Below, piece after piece: positions 11,638 to 23,879 of a stretch of 64,000 nt of DNA; position 1 is the first letter of the stretch; the number at the start of each line of letters is the position of its first letter. This stretch comes from Pseudoscleropodium purum (lineage: Eukaryota; Streptophyta; Bryopsida; Hypnales; Brachytheciaceae): positions 16,740,001 to 16,804,000 of the forward strand of contig OZ017803.1 in NCBI GenBank assembly GCA_963969395.1, read 5' to 3'. Position numbers and translations under genes: made by a program. Below the pieces are notes generated by a model. It worked only from the letters and a program-made list of their open reading frames with translations, was not told the DNA's origin and did no database searches.

Positions 11638-14600
11638 ATGGAATGGGAATTGAGTAAGGAGAATGTTCAACCCTTGCGCAAGGGGCGCAATGTTGAAATT
11701 CTTAATGAAACTCTCCAAGTCAAGGAGAAGAGCAAGGATCAATCCAAGATACTGGACAGCCAGCGCAGGTTCAATCACACTCTTTTCGAGAATTCTTAGG
11801 ACAGAATTCGGTAGTCAGAAACTGCGTAATTTGTGGCGAATCCTACAAGATACAATTGCAATTTTGCCCCTCGTTCTCAGCGATTAGAGTTTCCTACCTC
11901 TAAAATGTGTACAGTATGGTGGGCGACCTAGACGTCCGTTATCATCGGTTAACTGAAAAGCTTACTCTAGTGTCGCAGCTCCTAAAGTGCAGACACATTT
12001 TTGCTAATCAATGCCACCTTGATCCGCGCAGATCAATGATTGAGGCTATCGACAGCTATGAAGGAGACGATCCGCTTCACCCGTGGCTTCAGTATGCTTA
12101 TCCTCACGCAGCTCCTTAATTTGTACATTCTTGTGCATAATCATTTTTTTGAATCGACATCTGAATCAGAGTATCTCCTCTCATTAATTACGAGGAAAAA
12201 TGATCTGACTGAAGGTGGTGTTAATTTCCGTCAGGTGCATTAGATGGGTGAAAGATGCATATCCATCGGGGGGTTACCAATCTGAACTCCTGCAGGTGGT
12301 CGAGGCCTGCACGCGCACTTTTCAGGATGATGAACGGTACAAGTCGGATGTTCGCTACTTGCGAGTTTGGGTGATTTACGTGAGTTTGTCTCTGACTATT
12401 GAAATGTAGTACGATTCATAACCACACTTAATCCTGACGATGATGTAGTCCTCCTTCTCTACTGTAATATCCTTCTGATCGCGGTTTCTTTTTATTATAT
12501 CAATCCTCTCTGATCCAAGATGACCCTCAATTTAAGATGTGTCCTGAGATAAACATAGTGGAGTATCAGCATCGAGATTGCTTGGTTGCTTAACTGTGAG
12601 GAATTTTGCACTGTTTACAGGCCGATTTATGTAAAGAGCCGCAAGAAATATACCAATTTCTTGAAGCACGTTCTATAGGACAAGACCATGCACTTTTTTA
12701 CGAGGCCTATGCAACTTATAAGGAGTTGTGCAAAAGTTACACCAAAGCGAATGAAATTTTCGAGCTTGGTTTGCGAAGGTAATATATGCATGTTACGCTA
12801 TCTCGTGGATAATTATTATTGTCTTCATGAATGTGTATGTTGTCCTCAGAGCTCTAATTGGAGAGAGTCTTTTGGGTGGCAGGGGTGCACAGCCAACGAC
12901 GAGACTGCAGTTGATGTATCAGAGCTTTCTAAAGCGTATGATGCAACGGAATGAGCGAAAACTCCAAGAGGTAAACCTGAACTGTGTGGACATGACTTCG
13001 TGCATCATGTTAATGCTTTCTTGTCGCAGAAAATCAATCACGACATTCTAAAGCTTATTTTGAGCCATTTGGTTTCTTCTGCTCCTCGCAGGACCAGAAC
13101 GATGTTTTCGAACCAGATAAGTTGCGTCATTTTGGAGACAGCAAAAGTTCTCAAACCCGTGAGTACATCGCTACACTCGACAAAAGCTCTGAAGCAAATT
13201 GTGTTCAATTTGTTGGTCAACTACTATACTTCATCCAGCACAAGATACCTCAAATCATTCTGTTTCAGCTAATGAATAAGGTGTCTGGCCAGGTTCTTCT
13301 GCCAGGAATCCATCATTTGTGCAAGATCAACAACGAAGAAAGATCCAGCAACCACAGGTGTCGAGGTGCGTGCAATTCATTATTCCTCTCGCGCTTGTGA
13401 TGTCTACTATGAAATATAGGGTTATCATTTCTGGGATGATTTCTACGAGACCGCTATGAGTATGGAGATATGGAGTTTGCTCAACAAAGTCCAATTAATC
13501 ACTAACTGTTAAAACTTTCTTCTTCTTGGGTGAAATCTCAATGAATTGGGAGTTCCTAATGACTACCCGATCGTGTGATATGCATGAATACTCGTCTGAC
13601 TACTCACATCCTTCCATATCCTAGCAGGTCAGGGATGGAGATTTTCGTGGATGATGAATTTCATTCTGGAACTCGTTCATCTTCATCTGTTTCTCAACCT
13701 TCCAGCATGCGTGCCGCAGTTAGTACCACATGGAAGAACTTGGGGACCCAGAAAGAAGTTAAGAAGGAGAATGACCAGCAACCTGCAAGATGGACAGAGA
13801 CTAAAGTGCCACGAATTGGTAAAGTCCCAAAACATGTTGAGGCCCACCCACCAATTCAAGTCTTTGTTGACGATGAGTGTGAAGAAGCTCATGCTAGGAT
13901 GAAAGCGAAGAATGCCTCTGTGCCGACAACTACTCTCAGACAACGAGTTGATGGAGCATACGACCTGCGCAGGTATGCTGATCTCCGTATAAATCTAGCA
14001 TGTCATCTGCCAACAATCATGTACAGTACATTATGTATCAATGCCCAGAATTTTAATGCAAGACGGATTGACACTTCTCGTGTACGACTCTAAAACATTA
14101 TAATCTCTGAATAGTCAGTTGGAAAAGTTGAAGGTGTTGATGTGCTCACTGGGAGTTTTTCATAAATACAGAGACCAAGAGGCCTTGCAGAACAATCCAC
14201 TTTTGCATTTCACAGAAAGTGAGAAGCCATCCACTGCCTCGCTACTCCGAAGAGAGCCTGGTAGCACCGTTCGTGAACAAGGTGGGCTTGGAACTATCTG
14301 GTTGAACAGTTTGGTTCGACAATAGCTTTTATCAATCATTTGAGCTGTGTAATTTCGTCAGTTATGCTTTCGTCACGTCAGCTGTTTCATCGGGTGACCG
14401 AATCCACGAAGTTGTTGATAAATTGACGTCTGCCCGTCAGATCCTCGTGCCTTTTGGTGGTTCAAGTCGAATACTGACTGGAGGCCTCTGTTTCTTGATT
14501 GGCATCAGAGAGATCAGAGAGTGGCGATGTCACTACCGCTTCATTGTCTGCAGCTTCGCCGCTACTGGTAGGGTCCGAGATTTACCACGAGAGAGAGGAT

Positions 14601-15815
14601 GGGCACGACTCGAGCTTCGAAGAAGCCAGGCTCTCAAGATGGAAGATCCCTCACCACGCTGTCAATGAGAAGGCAGTGTCCTCACCGCGAAGCTCAGCCG
14701 AGAAGGCGATGCTGATCGAGAAATCGTTGAACATGTTTCAATCCAAGAGTGGGAGGCCAAGTAGCGAGGAACAATCTTCATCGTCCGACAAAGAGCCCGC
14801 GGACAAGTCTTCCATGTCCGACAAGTCTTTTATGTCTCGAGTAAGTTCTTTGAGCTCTATGGACGAGCCGCCTGCTTTTTTTTGCACAATGCCCAGCTCC
14901 CAATTCTCAGTGAACGGAGAAGAAACCGTGGCGATCAAAAAGTATGCCGAGGAGTTGATCACACATGGAGCTGACCCAAACGCTCAGGCAGATATTGGCG
15001 GCCATCAAGGATTAATCGACCAGACCATCAACACAAAAGAGTGCCTCTCCGATATCCTCTCCATGTTCAACAGGCCCCTCGCCTGTGAAAAACCGCAGCG
15101 CAAGGTTAGGGCTAGCACCACCACTTCACATTCTCCTAACTCATTTGAAGTTTTCGTCGATGACTTGGACGATGCCCCTCAACCTCAGAAGAAAATCAAA
15201 GACAGAGCAGCGTTTGAGATCTTCAACGACGACGGAAACGAACCGAAACAGCTTCCATCAAGGAACAAGGGCTTTGAAGTGTTCGTGGATGAAGAAGCGA
15301 GCGCTCCTCCACCTGCCAGAATAAAAAAGCCAGCTTCCAAAAAGCCCTTCCAGATTCTACATGATGAAGAATTCGCCCCGAAACCACCAGCGAAGAAGAG
15401 TTTTGAGGTCTTCACTGATGAAGATATTGTGGAGGTTCAAACAGTGAGGAACCGGGTTGCAAGGCCACCAGCGCGGAAGCCGGCACCCGCACTCTCCAGA
15501 GGTTCATTCGAGATTTTCCCAGATGACGATTTGGATGTCAAAGCCAAGCCAAGTCACGGTTTGAAGATCTTTGAAGACACAGAGTTTTCTAAGCCTTCCA
15601 AAGGATCAACATCCAAGGCTGCTTTCCAGGTTTACGCAGATGATGAATACGACGCCATGCCTGCCCCAAGAAATGTTGACAGAAGGATTCCCCAAAACAA
15701 ACCGGTAAGCAAGCCGCAGAACAATGGATTCTCCATCTTTGTGGACGATGACATGGCTAGTCAGTCTCAACCGGTTCGCAAACCAAAGTTGGCTTCTTCG
15801 AGTACCAGAAGATGA
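11638..15815 (+). CDS. MAD3/BUBR1-type spindle checkpoint protein with ABBA-motif array
   Basis: A mitotic checkpoint component that inhibits APC/C-CDC20. Exons: 11638-11768, 12032-12091, 12235-12379, 12621-12778, 12883-12970, 13092-13158, 13293-13365, 13628-13972, 14172-14281, 14509-15815; 827 residues. KEN1 is at residues 7-9 within ELSKENVQPLRKGR, matching the family helix-loop-helix. A TPR-type Mad3/BUB1 domain spans about 44-195. KEN2 (287-289, KKENDQQPARW) is flanked by ABBA-like MEIFVD (244) and IQVFVD (317). A GLEBS-like BUB3-binding stretch (SSFEEAR, 427-433) and a conserved TINTKECLSDILSMF segment (565-579) follow. Nine more ABBA-like motifs start at 605, 628, 648, 673, 691, 726, 744, 765 and 800. 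There is no kinase domain, so it is MAD3/BUBR1-like and not BUB1. The start is the first in-frame ATG after a TGA 18 bases upstream; it leaves only six residues before KEN1, so an upstream coding exon is possible. Confidence 0.93.
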
Positions 15816-16238
15816 CGTATTTTACTTTAGAGTTCGCATAATCCTCGTTATGCTTATGGGACATTCACACCGAGTGTTGGCGTTTATCTAAGCCCCGGTG
15901 TGAATGTCTCATTATTTGATTATATGCCGGATTGCCGGTAGGAGGTGTTTGGTACATGTAATGTTTGTCTAACACCTGTTTGTTTCTAGCCTTAGTTAGC
16001 ACTGCGCAGTAGACTCATTGATTTTCCAGTGCGCACTCCACTGCTAAAGTACTTCACCAGGGTGTAATCTGTTTACACTCAGCATGGCATCACGGTATTG
16101 ACCCGACCTGTGCAGAAAGTTCGCAAATTATTTCCAGGTTATACAGAATGCTATGTCTAGTACTGATCTGCAAGGAAATTTTGATAATTGTAAAATATTT
16201 TGCTGATGATGCCTAAAAGGACATCCCCTTTGCATTCC
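15816..16238 (+). other. MAD3 3' UTR with a stem-loop
   Basis: This is the presumed 3' untranslated region. It contains a perfect 13-base inverted repeat, GACATTCACACCG at 15860-15872 and its complement at 15896-15908, around a 23-base loop, with further near-pairing on both sides. The sequence turns AT-rich and repetitive after 16240. Confidence 0.6.
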
Positions 16239-16242
16239 TTAA

Positions 16243-16879
16243 CCCCTAAATGCCCAAGGCCTGTTTTGAGCCTCTAGAAATTTGCTCTAAATTGAACAAA
16301 AAGACAACATTTTGGTAAGTTGTATCAACTTTTCTTGAATTGTAACCATACAAATTGAATCTAGACATGTTAGTGATCACATAGGAAGAAAAAACACAAC
16401 AATATCACTTACGAGTTGGAAGATTATAACGTTTGACCATGAGGGTGTTAAAACTATGAAAAATTTTCAATTCACTTCTCACAAGTCAAACCTAGAAAGT
16501 TGGGTGACCTAAATTTTATGAGGTTTAAAGACGTAACGTGAATAACCCCAATCAATGTATGGTTTCTCAAAATCTACTCTACAATTTTTGAAATGAGTTT
16601 TGAATGTGATATTTTCTTCTAGTTTTAGTGTATTTGAGGCTCATTTACAAGAGCTATCAACACTACGGGAAGTCAAGATTGCAATGGGTACCCTTGCACA
16701 AAACCTTGAATAGAAAAATCACTATCATTTATTTTCAAGATCAGATTTTTGATGGTAAAACTAGACTTCAAGAAGAACTTTTTAAAAATATAAACTACTA
16801 AGAATAGCAACTTGGCTAGGTTTTATTTAACTTCAAAGTTTTGCAAACACCAGATATTGGTGCCTCGGGCAGTTAGGGG
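16243..16879. mobile_element. TTAA-flanked inverted-repeat element T1
   Basis: A 637-bp element. The left end CCCCTAAATGCCCAAGGC and the complement of the right end, CCCCTAACTGCCCGAGGC, agree at 16 of 18 positions. The left flank is TTAA (16239-16242) and the right flank TCAA. There is no open reading frame. It belongs to the dispersed family described at 23880, 25701, 26756, 38068 and 48254. Confidence 0.65.
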
Positions 16880-17637
16880 TCAATAGTGTTACTACCGTGC
16901 AGCTTTTAACATGAAGTGGAAACACTGGAGATCTAATGTCAGTATGAAATGAAAAACTAAAGCAAATGAGTACTACATCTCCCAAGTCTCAATGACCCAA
17001 TGAAAGCACAAATCCGTAATTGCAAAGAAGGATGAGGTACATTAGTCTTCATAAGTTACTACTCATCCACAATGTAATCCCATCCATTTCTATGAAAAAT
17101 CATGAGAAGCATTACATTGTAACATAATAGAACTATCTCAAAAAGTCATGAAATGATGTTTTTGTGTCCTTTTATCAGTTTTTACTCTATTAATCTTGCA
17201 TTTTGTATCATATCCTACTTCTGTAGGATTTGGAATAACAACAATGAATGATTGCATGCAAGGTTATTACATTGATTAGTTGTTTTCCTAAATTAGGGTT
17301 TAAGTTTCACATTTGCAAAGAGTTTGAATATTATTAGTACCATTTTACATGTCATGACTTTTACAGTATGACATATATGTTCATCATTGGTTTATTTTCT
17401 CAACTTATTCATTATTAAGAAATGCAGATTGTGTCAAATTTTCAGATATCATGATTTCTATCACATTTTCATCCACATAATTTCTTGTCCATTCATAATT
17501 AATCGGTCGCAATGACATCACTACAAAATCTAGAAGTTCATGAAGTTGAAAAATTGTAAATTCTAAATAATGTACATCCCTCAAATATCTATCATTGAAT
17601 GTGCAAGCCTATAATTGTCTATACTCTTGTTGGTTGA

Positions 17638-18720
17638 CCCCTAAAGCCGTGAATATGCTTTTTTTGAGAACATAGCATTTTTGGACAACTAACTACGAAT
17701 GAAATTTTTATTTTTTTATTTGAAATTTTCACACAACATGAGCTTTCTTTCTTTGCAAAGTAGCTTTAGGGCACAACAATTTTCATAACTTTAGACTACA
17801 TGGTTCAAAAGTTATTGTATGATATGTCATTTTCATCGAAGTACGGGCAACTCAAAAAATTCTAAACAATCATTTTTTTTTAAATAAAAATTTGAAATTG
17901 GCTTTCTAGATTCATATCTTTGCAAAAGAATTTGAATTATTCCATTTTGATTAATGAGATGAATGTTGTGAGGGGGTTTGTTTTTGTTTGTTTTTTTGAA
18001 ACAAATGGAGAACCATTGTGTTAAACACCAAGTGAGACAACCAAGCCAAGAAGGCTGGACATGAAGAGATAAGAGCACGCAAAAGAGGCTCAAGACCGAG
18101 CTAGGACAAACTACATATAGGAAGGGCTTGCCAAATAATCTTTGTTCCTACCCTATGTGCCAAAACTAAGCCAAATGAACCCAAATTTTTATGAAATTTG
18201 GACCAAGTATTAGCAGCACCCCCAGGTTCATGTTTGACATTAATGTGAGCTTTAAGCTATGCTAGACGGCCTACATCAAGGAAGGAGTTCTATAATGCAT
18301 TTTGAATAAGAAGAGAGGGCCAATTAATATGTGAGAATACCTTTTAATTCCTAGAGGTTCAAATCAACTAGAGTGTTAAGCTCCTCACGAGAATCCAAAT
18401 AGTACGAATGTCTTGGAAATGTCTAGATATAACCGTTCCAAAAACACATCGGTTAAAATCAAAATGAGTATAGATTTCTTCTAAAGGAGAGTTGTCCAAG
18501 AGGTGGCAAAGAATCAATTGAGCATAGTCCCATATGTCTTGAACTTGGGGACAAAAAAAGAACCTATGAGCTAGTGTTTCTTCACATCCTGAGGAACAAC
18601 AATTACACGTAGTATCAATACCTAAAGTGATCCTTGCTTGCTAAGAATGTAGTGCAACAATGTTATGAGGGTTTTTAGTTTGTAGGTAGTTATAGAATTT
18701 ATATTCTAAAATAAACTTTG
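17638..18720. mobile_element. TTAA-family element T2, split by a LINE
   Basis: It starts CCCCTAAAG after TTGA and is similar over several hundred bases to the element at 29738 (shared blocks CTACATGG-CAAAAGTTATTG and GATATGT-TTTTCAT). It is interrupted at 17974-18658 by a LINE fragment and resumes with GTTTTTAGTTTGTAGG, a block also present at about 27075 and 30060. The right end is not clear. Confidence 0.5.
17974..18658 (-). mobile_element. 5'-truncated LINE fragment with zf-RVT remnant
   Basis: On the minus strand, about 18545-18625 encodes C-N-C-C-S-S-G-C-E-E-T-L-A-H-R-F-F-F, the C..C..EE..H pattern of the zinc-binding domain that ends plant LINE reverse-transcriptase proteins. The frame is then broken by stops, so it is a pseudogene. 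The minus-strand 3' end is an A-rich tail (near 17975-18000). The insertion is bracketed by AATGTTGTGAGG (17962-17973) and AATGTTATGAGG (18659-18670), a 12-base target duplication with one mismatch. Orientation, tail and duplication agree with target-primed reverse transcription. Confidence 0.75.
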
Positions 18721-21700
18721 AAATTCTTTATTTAACTCAATTTTCAATATTTTTGAAAAAAATTAAAAAATTGAGCTTTACAAGTTTCATGAATTTTAGA
18801 TTTTTATTGATTGAAATTTGACCTCAAGTTTTTAAATTTTTTTTCACTCTATAAATAGAAAAAAATATATTTTTGATATATATATAATTATTTGTTGTTA
18901 TTTTGAAATTTTATTTTATAAAACGAAATGAGACCTTTTGCCTTTTCACAAATAATTTATTTTATATAGGAATTTCATTCAAATAATAGGTCTAAATATA
19001 ATCTATCCCAAATAGAATTACAAATAAGGGTAGGATCCCTTTTCATATATGTCCAAATTTCACTTTATAAATCTAATTTTTCAATTTTGGAAAGCAATCT
19101 ATATGGTGATCCACTATTTTTGGGAGTCACTAAAGAAAAAGTCCTAAAATTTAACAAAATGTGGCTCATATACATATATTAATTCTTTGAATCAAAAATG
19201 AATCAAATTGGAATTCATGGGTTTATAAATTGTAAACAAAGTATTGTAGAATTTGCAAACCTTGAAATTTACAAACTCTAACTTTGTTTTGTTCTCTTTT
19301 GGTTCTAGCGTCAAGCATTCACTCTACATCTTCTACACCTATTCTAATTTTATGAGCCACTACCCTCAAAAGAAATAAACTTGTAAATATAGAGTGCATA
19401 TGAAGTATTTTGGTTGGAGACTATAGAATCATTTACCTTTTTAGTTTGTGGGGTCTTCATTCTAACCTAAGAAACTCACTCAAACATTCATTCTATACCT
19501 TGCTCACTTCATCTACCTTGAAATTCTTAAGCCACAACCCCCTATCAAATAACTAAGCTTGTCAATTTAATACATTTGCATACTTTTTTTTAATCTTCTA
19601 CTTGTTTTTTGAATTCATTGTTGGAATCTCAAATGTTCATTTTAGATCTCTTTGTCCTAGTCTAGCTTTATAAGTTGTAGACATATAGTCTTGTAAAATT
19701 TAAAAAAGCATGTACTATTAAGACAAAAGAATATGATAATCATTCTACTTTATGGCCACAATGACTCTCATATGAATGAATAAATGATTGGATCTTAAGG
19801 TGCTACTTGGAGCCTTTCTAATAGGTTTAGGGGTTGAAAAGATGATATCCTTGGAGGGTGTCATTTTTGATTTGATATTCACTATAATGTCTCCCTTGTC
19901 AAATAGATTTTTAGGCCTTATCATTGCAGCCTCTTTGAATTGAAACTCCATCAACATATATTTTTTTCAATTTAATTTTTTTATTAATGAAGTAATGAAC
20001 TCATAGTATGCAAATTTATAGATGTACCACCATCAAATTGAAGAGAGTAGAAATCTTCCAATAAGATTCTTGAAATTTTTGAACTACAATATAATTCTAT
20101 AGTTTGAATTTGTGCATTTATTAGGTATCAGATAATAAAATATGATACTTAAAAAACTTGTAATTTGTAAGACTTGTAACTTCTAGATGTTTGAATATTT
20201 GAATGTCATAATATTTTGATGCATTCCATGCTTAAAATTAATTTCAATGAAATTTCAAGAAGTCTTTATTTTTTACCAAATCACTATGTCCTGAGAATTG
20301 TTAAGCAACCTATTTCATCTTGCCCCTTACCAGTGAAAAAACAATAGCTGTCGAATGAGATTAAAAATACCTAAGATCACCCTCTACCACCATCCCATGT
20401 GAATTAAGAAAAAAAATGTCATTGAAGTCGCATCATCCGAGCGATTAAAAAAGAAAACAATAATTCCTTTTGAAAAGTCAACAACAATGTGATTTGGTTA
20501 TGAACATATATGTATGTCGTGGCGACAATAGGACTTTGTTTATGCTTCATCACAATGTCCGGGAAGAACGGGCAGTTAGTTCATTGTTAGCCAGTGCCTT
20601 TGGGAAAATAACCAGTAGGAGTGTGAAAATGGAGGATGGAAAACTGGACAAAACATTGGTAGGACTGGCAACCTACCGGTGTGCAAAAATAAATGGGGGC
20701 TATTTAGCCACCACTTCCATGAAATTGTGGGATCTTAGCCACTTGCAATTTAGAATTCAAGACTAATACCTGGGTTACTAGAGGTGGGTATCTTCTTGGA
20801 CAAGGTGGACACTACTTCTTAAACTAACTTTCAAGATGTATACAAAGATTGAGGCTTTGTCTAGTATTTGAATCTTTCTTATCGTAGATGTGGCTTGGTG
20901 GTAGAGCAAGAGTATTACATAGTTTTTGGAATAATCATGAAGTTGTCAAGTTTTTCGTAGGAGCTAAATTTCTTGAAAATGAAGATTTTCATTGATTCTT
21001 TGTGGTATTACAAATTGATATTTATTTGTGTGTATCACTTAGAATTGTCATAGTTATTTAGTTGTATTTAGGGTTGTTTGACACCATTACTAGTTGCTTG
21101 TTTACCACACTACAATTAGTGATGATGTTTGAGGGTTGATATCAAAGTTGGATTTTGGCACTGTGACAAATAACATCAATGATATGCAAGTTTTTCAAGT
21201 AATCTGTGCAAAACTTGTATATCAATATTCTAGCTTTGTTGAATCAAGTTATTGCATCAACCAAGAAATCTTGCTCATTGACTTCAAGTTGCAAATACTT
21301 AGATCAATAAAGAATTGATAAATTTGAGACATGTGAGAACAATACATACTTAAATGACAATCACAATAGTTTTGAACCTAATTGCCATGAAAAATAAATT
21401 ATTTCCAACTTATATGGAGGATGTATTGCAACCTTTATAAATTTGAAGTTGAACAAAATTGGCCGGTGAGAATTTGATACTAGAGGAAATAAACCAGAAG
21501 ATTTTGATAAGGAGAGGATGCAACCACTATTTCCAGGAAAAAAACCGGTCCCTTTATAAAGAGGAGGAAAATTACCGGGGCAACTCAAAAAAATACCCAA
21601 ATGCTAATTCATCATATAAATAAGTAATATGTAAATCAAATGTTCAAATTAATTAATTTCATTGATTTATGAATTATATTATTATTGACTTTAAGAAATA

Positions 21701-23879
21701 TACATTATGATTGACTTTAAAAAATGTGATTGATTGTAGAGAAATATTGAATCTAAATTTATTGAAGGATGTAATTAAATTTTTATACAATTAATTTTAA
21801 AGAATAAATTCAAATTAATTCATTTGAGTGAGTGAATCCAAATTAATTTAGTTGAAAAAATTTCAGTAGCATAAAGGAGAGAAAGAAAAATGAGACATGA
21901 GATTAAAGGAAAAAGTGTTGAAGTGATTAGGGTTTAGGATTCAATGTAACAGTTTTACTTGAAATGAAAAAAATGAAGAATTGAATTATAAATGTAATTT
22001 AGGGTTTGTTGCTCGAAGAAAGCAATTGAAGAAGGAAGTGAATTCTAAGATTGAGTGTTTTAATGTAGGAAATTGGAAATGATTTTTGTCCAATAGCTAT
22101 ATGCCTTGTGTACAAAAATTATTCATTGATTATCTTACTATTAGGCTTGTACATAGTTTATCACTATCCACTCAAAAGATAGCCTACACAAAAGTATCAA
22201 ATATAGTCTTTGATACTACCATTTTCTAGCACATTAAGAGCAATTGAAATATACAAGCATTTTTCAAATTTTAGTCCATACACATATGGACTATTCTAAT
22301 AAAGGATTTTGTAGAAAAGAAATTTAGCCCATCTGATTGTGTAGCTTACAAGATTATAATGCCTAAAGTTAGGAAAAAAATATTGAATTTGGACCTTATC
22401 CAAGGTAATTGCAAGAAACACTTGTCCTTTTGTGTATCTCCTTGATCTTCATGGAGGTGTTTTTTTCTCATAACTTTCGTGGATTAAGTCCATTTTAGCT
22501 AAAATTTAGAGGAGAAGTTTTTATTGTTGATCTAGACATTCAATGATTTTTTCAATTTAAAAAAGAAAATCACTATTTTTAAGGTGGCCCCAATTGGGTC
22601 AATTGGGTGTCTACCTTGGCTTTTGGGGGGGTTCTCAATCCTATTTGGAGACTAGAAATGTGATTTTGAAGCCAGAGTTTCAATATGTTGTAGGTGGGCT
22701 AACATTCTAAAGACATCTAATGAGATTTTTGACAAAGAACTTGGTGAAAGGACTGCACATGGGTTGAAAGTGAACACTGTTTGCGCAAGCACTATGAAGA
22801 GGGGAAAACTTTTTATGATGAATTTCTTGTTCACATGGTATCAAAGAGAAGATTAGAAAAATGAATTTTTTTCTTTGAATTTCTTGAATTTTTTATCTAT
22901 TTTCTAAAAATCAAATTCAAAAGCATTCTTTTTCTTGCATTTTTATAAGCCTCTTTTGTTGTGCATAACTTTTAAAGATAAATTTTTTTGGGTCTGAATT
23001 TTTCTCACATATAATATAATTAATGCTCTATAAATTATACATATTTTATTTTATTTAAAATAAATTATTTCAAAAGTCATAGTACTACAGAAATAAGGCC
23101 ATTTTGAGCCCAAAAGGACAAGTGTTTCTTGCAATGACCCTCCAATAAGCTCAGTATAGTTAACTGAACTTTGTGGTTGAAGCACTAACCAAATTTGGAA
23201 ATTTGGACCATGAGCTAGGTAGTTATATTAATTACCTCCATAAAAAATAATAGAAGTATTTAACATATCTAGATCATCTTGCATTGAGAGGATGCCCCAA
23301 AAATGCATTGACAGAAGTAAGATTTCAATTTTTTGTGGAGGCTCACTTTTGGAAAAATCAAAATTCCAACAATCCATACAAAAGCTATCTTCTCTAAATC
23401 AAGTACCAAAAAAAATAATGTTAAAGAACCTCATGAATTTAAACTAGAATTGAACTAATGGTTCTAAATTGGTTCTAATTGAATGGCCATTCTTATTGCA
23501 TTGATTGAAAATTTAGGAAAAAAATCATTTTCAATTACACATTATTTTTCTTCACTATTATGAGAATGTATGGAAAAAGCTTCAATACATTCTGCTTTAT
23601 AGATTGCAAGATATAAATGTTCAAATTTAATGGAAAAAATTCACATCTTGCCTAATAGCTTGCCCCTCTCTATAAGTATGTCACTAAATTTACCCCTAAA
23701 CTATCAATCTCCATAACTTTTGGTTTGGAGATTTTATCAGAAAAAAATTGTATTTTTACAAACCCAATGCAAGTTTATATCTTTGGTAAAAGTTCCACTT
23801 TATCCATTTGAAAATATTGTGTCATTACGAAACTATTTCCAACTTCAGAAAACTCCATAGGAGCTTGTTTTCTTTTAAA
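18720..23879. other. AT-rich intergenic DNA, no gene seen
   Basis: Only short open frames occur. The longest, 20470-20766 (98 codons), has no recognisable domain and lies at the edge of a segment missing from a second copy of the surrounding block. Bases 20280-20537 and 21620-22170 together match 28420-29210. Another TTTACCCCTAAAC end lies at 23690. Confidence 0.6.

Noticed and set aside
14499..14508. Start of the last MAD3 exon frame used as an independent gene start
   Set aside because: The first codon is TTG, and a CAG acceptor at 14506-14508 joins the previous exon in frame, so this is one gene.
20470..20766. 98-codon open frame in the repeat desert
   Set aside because: It crosses the border of a segment missing from the duplicate copy and shows no recognisable motif. 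The length is unremarkable for this much DNA.
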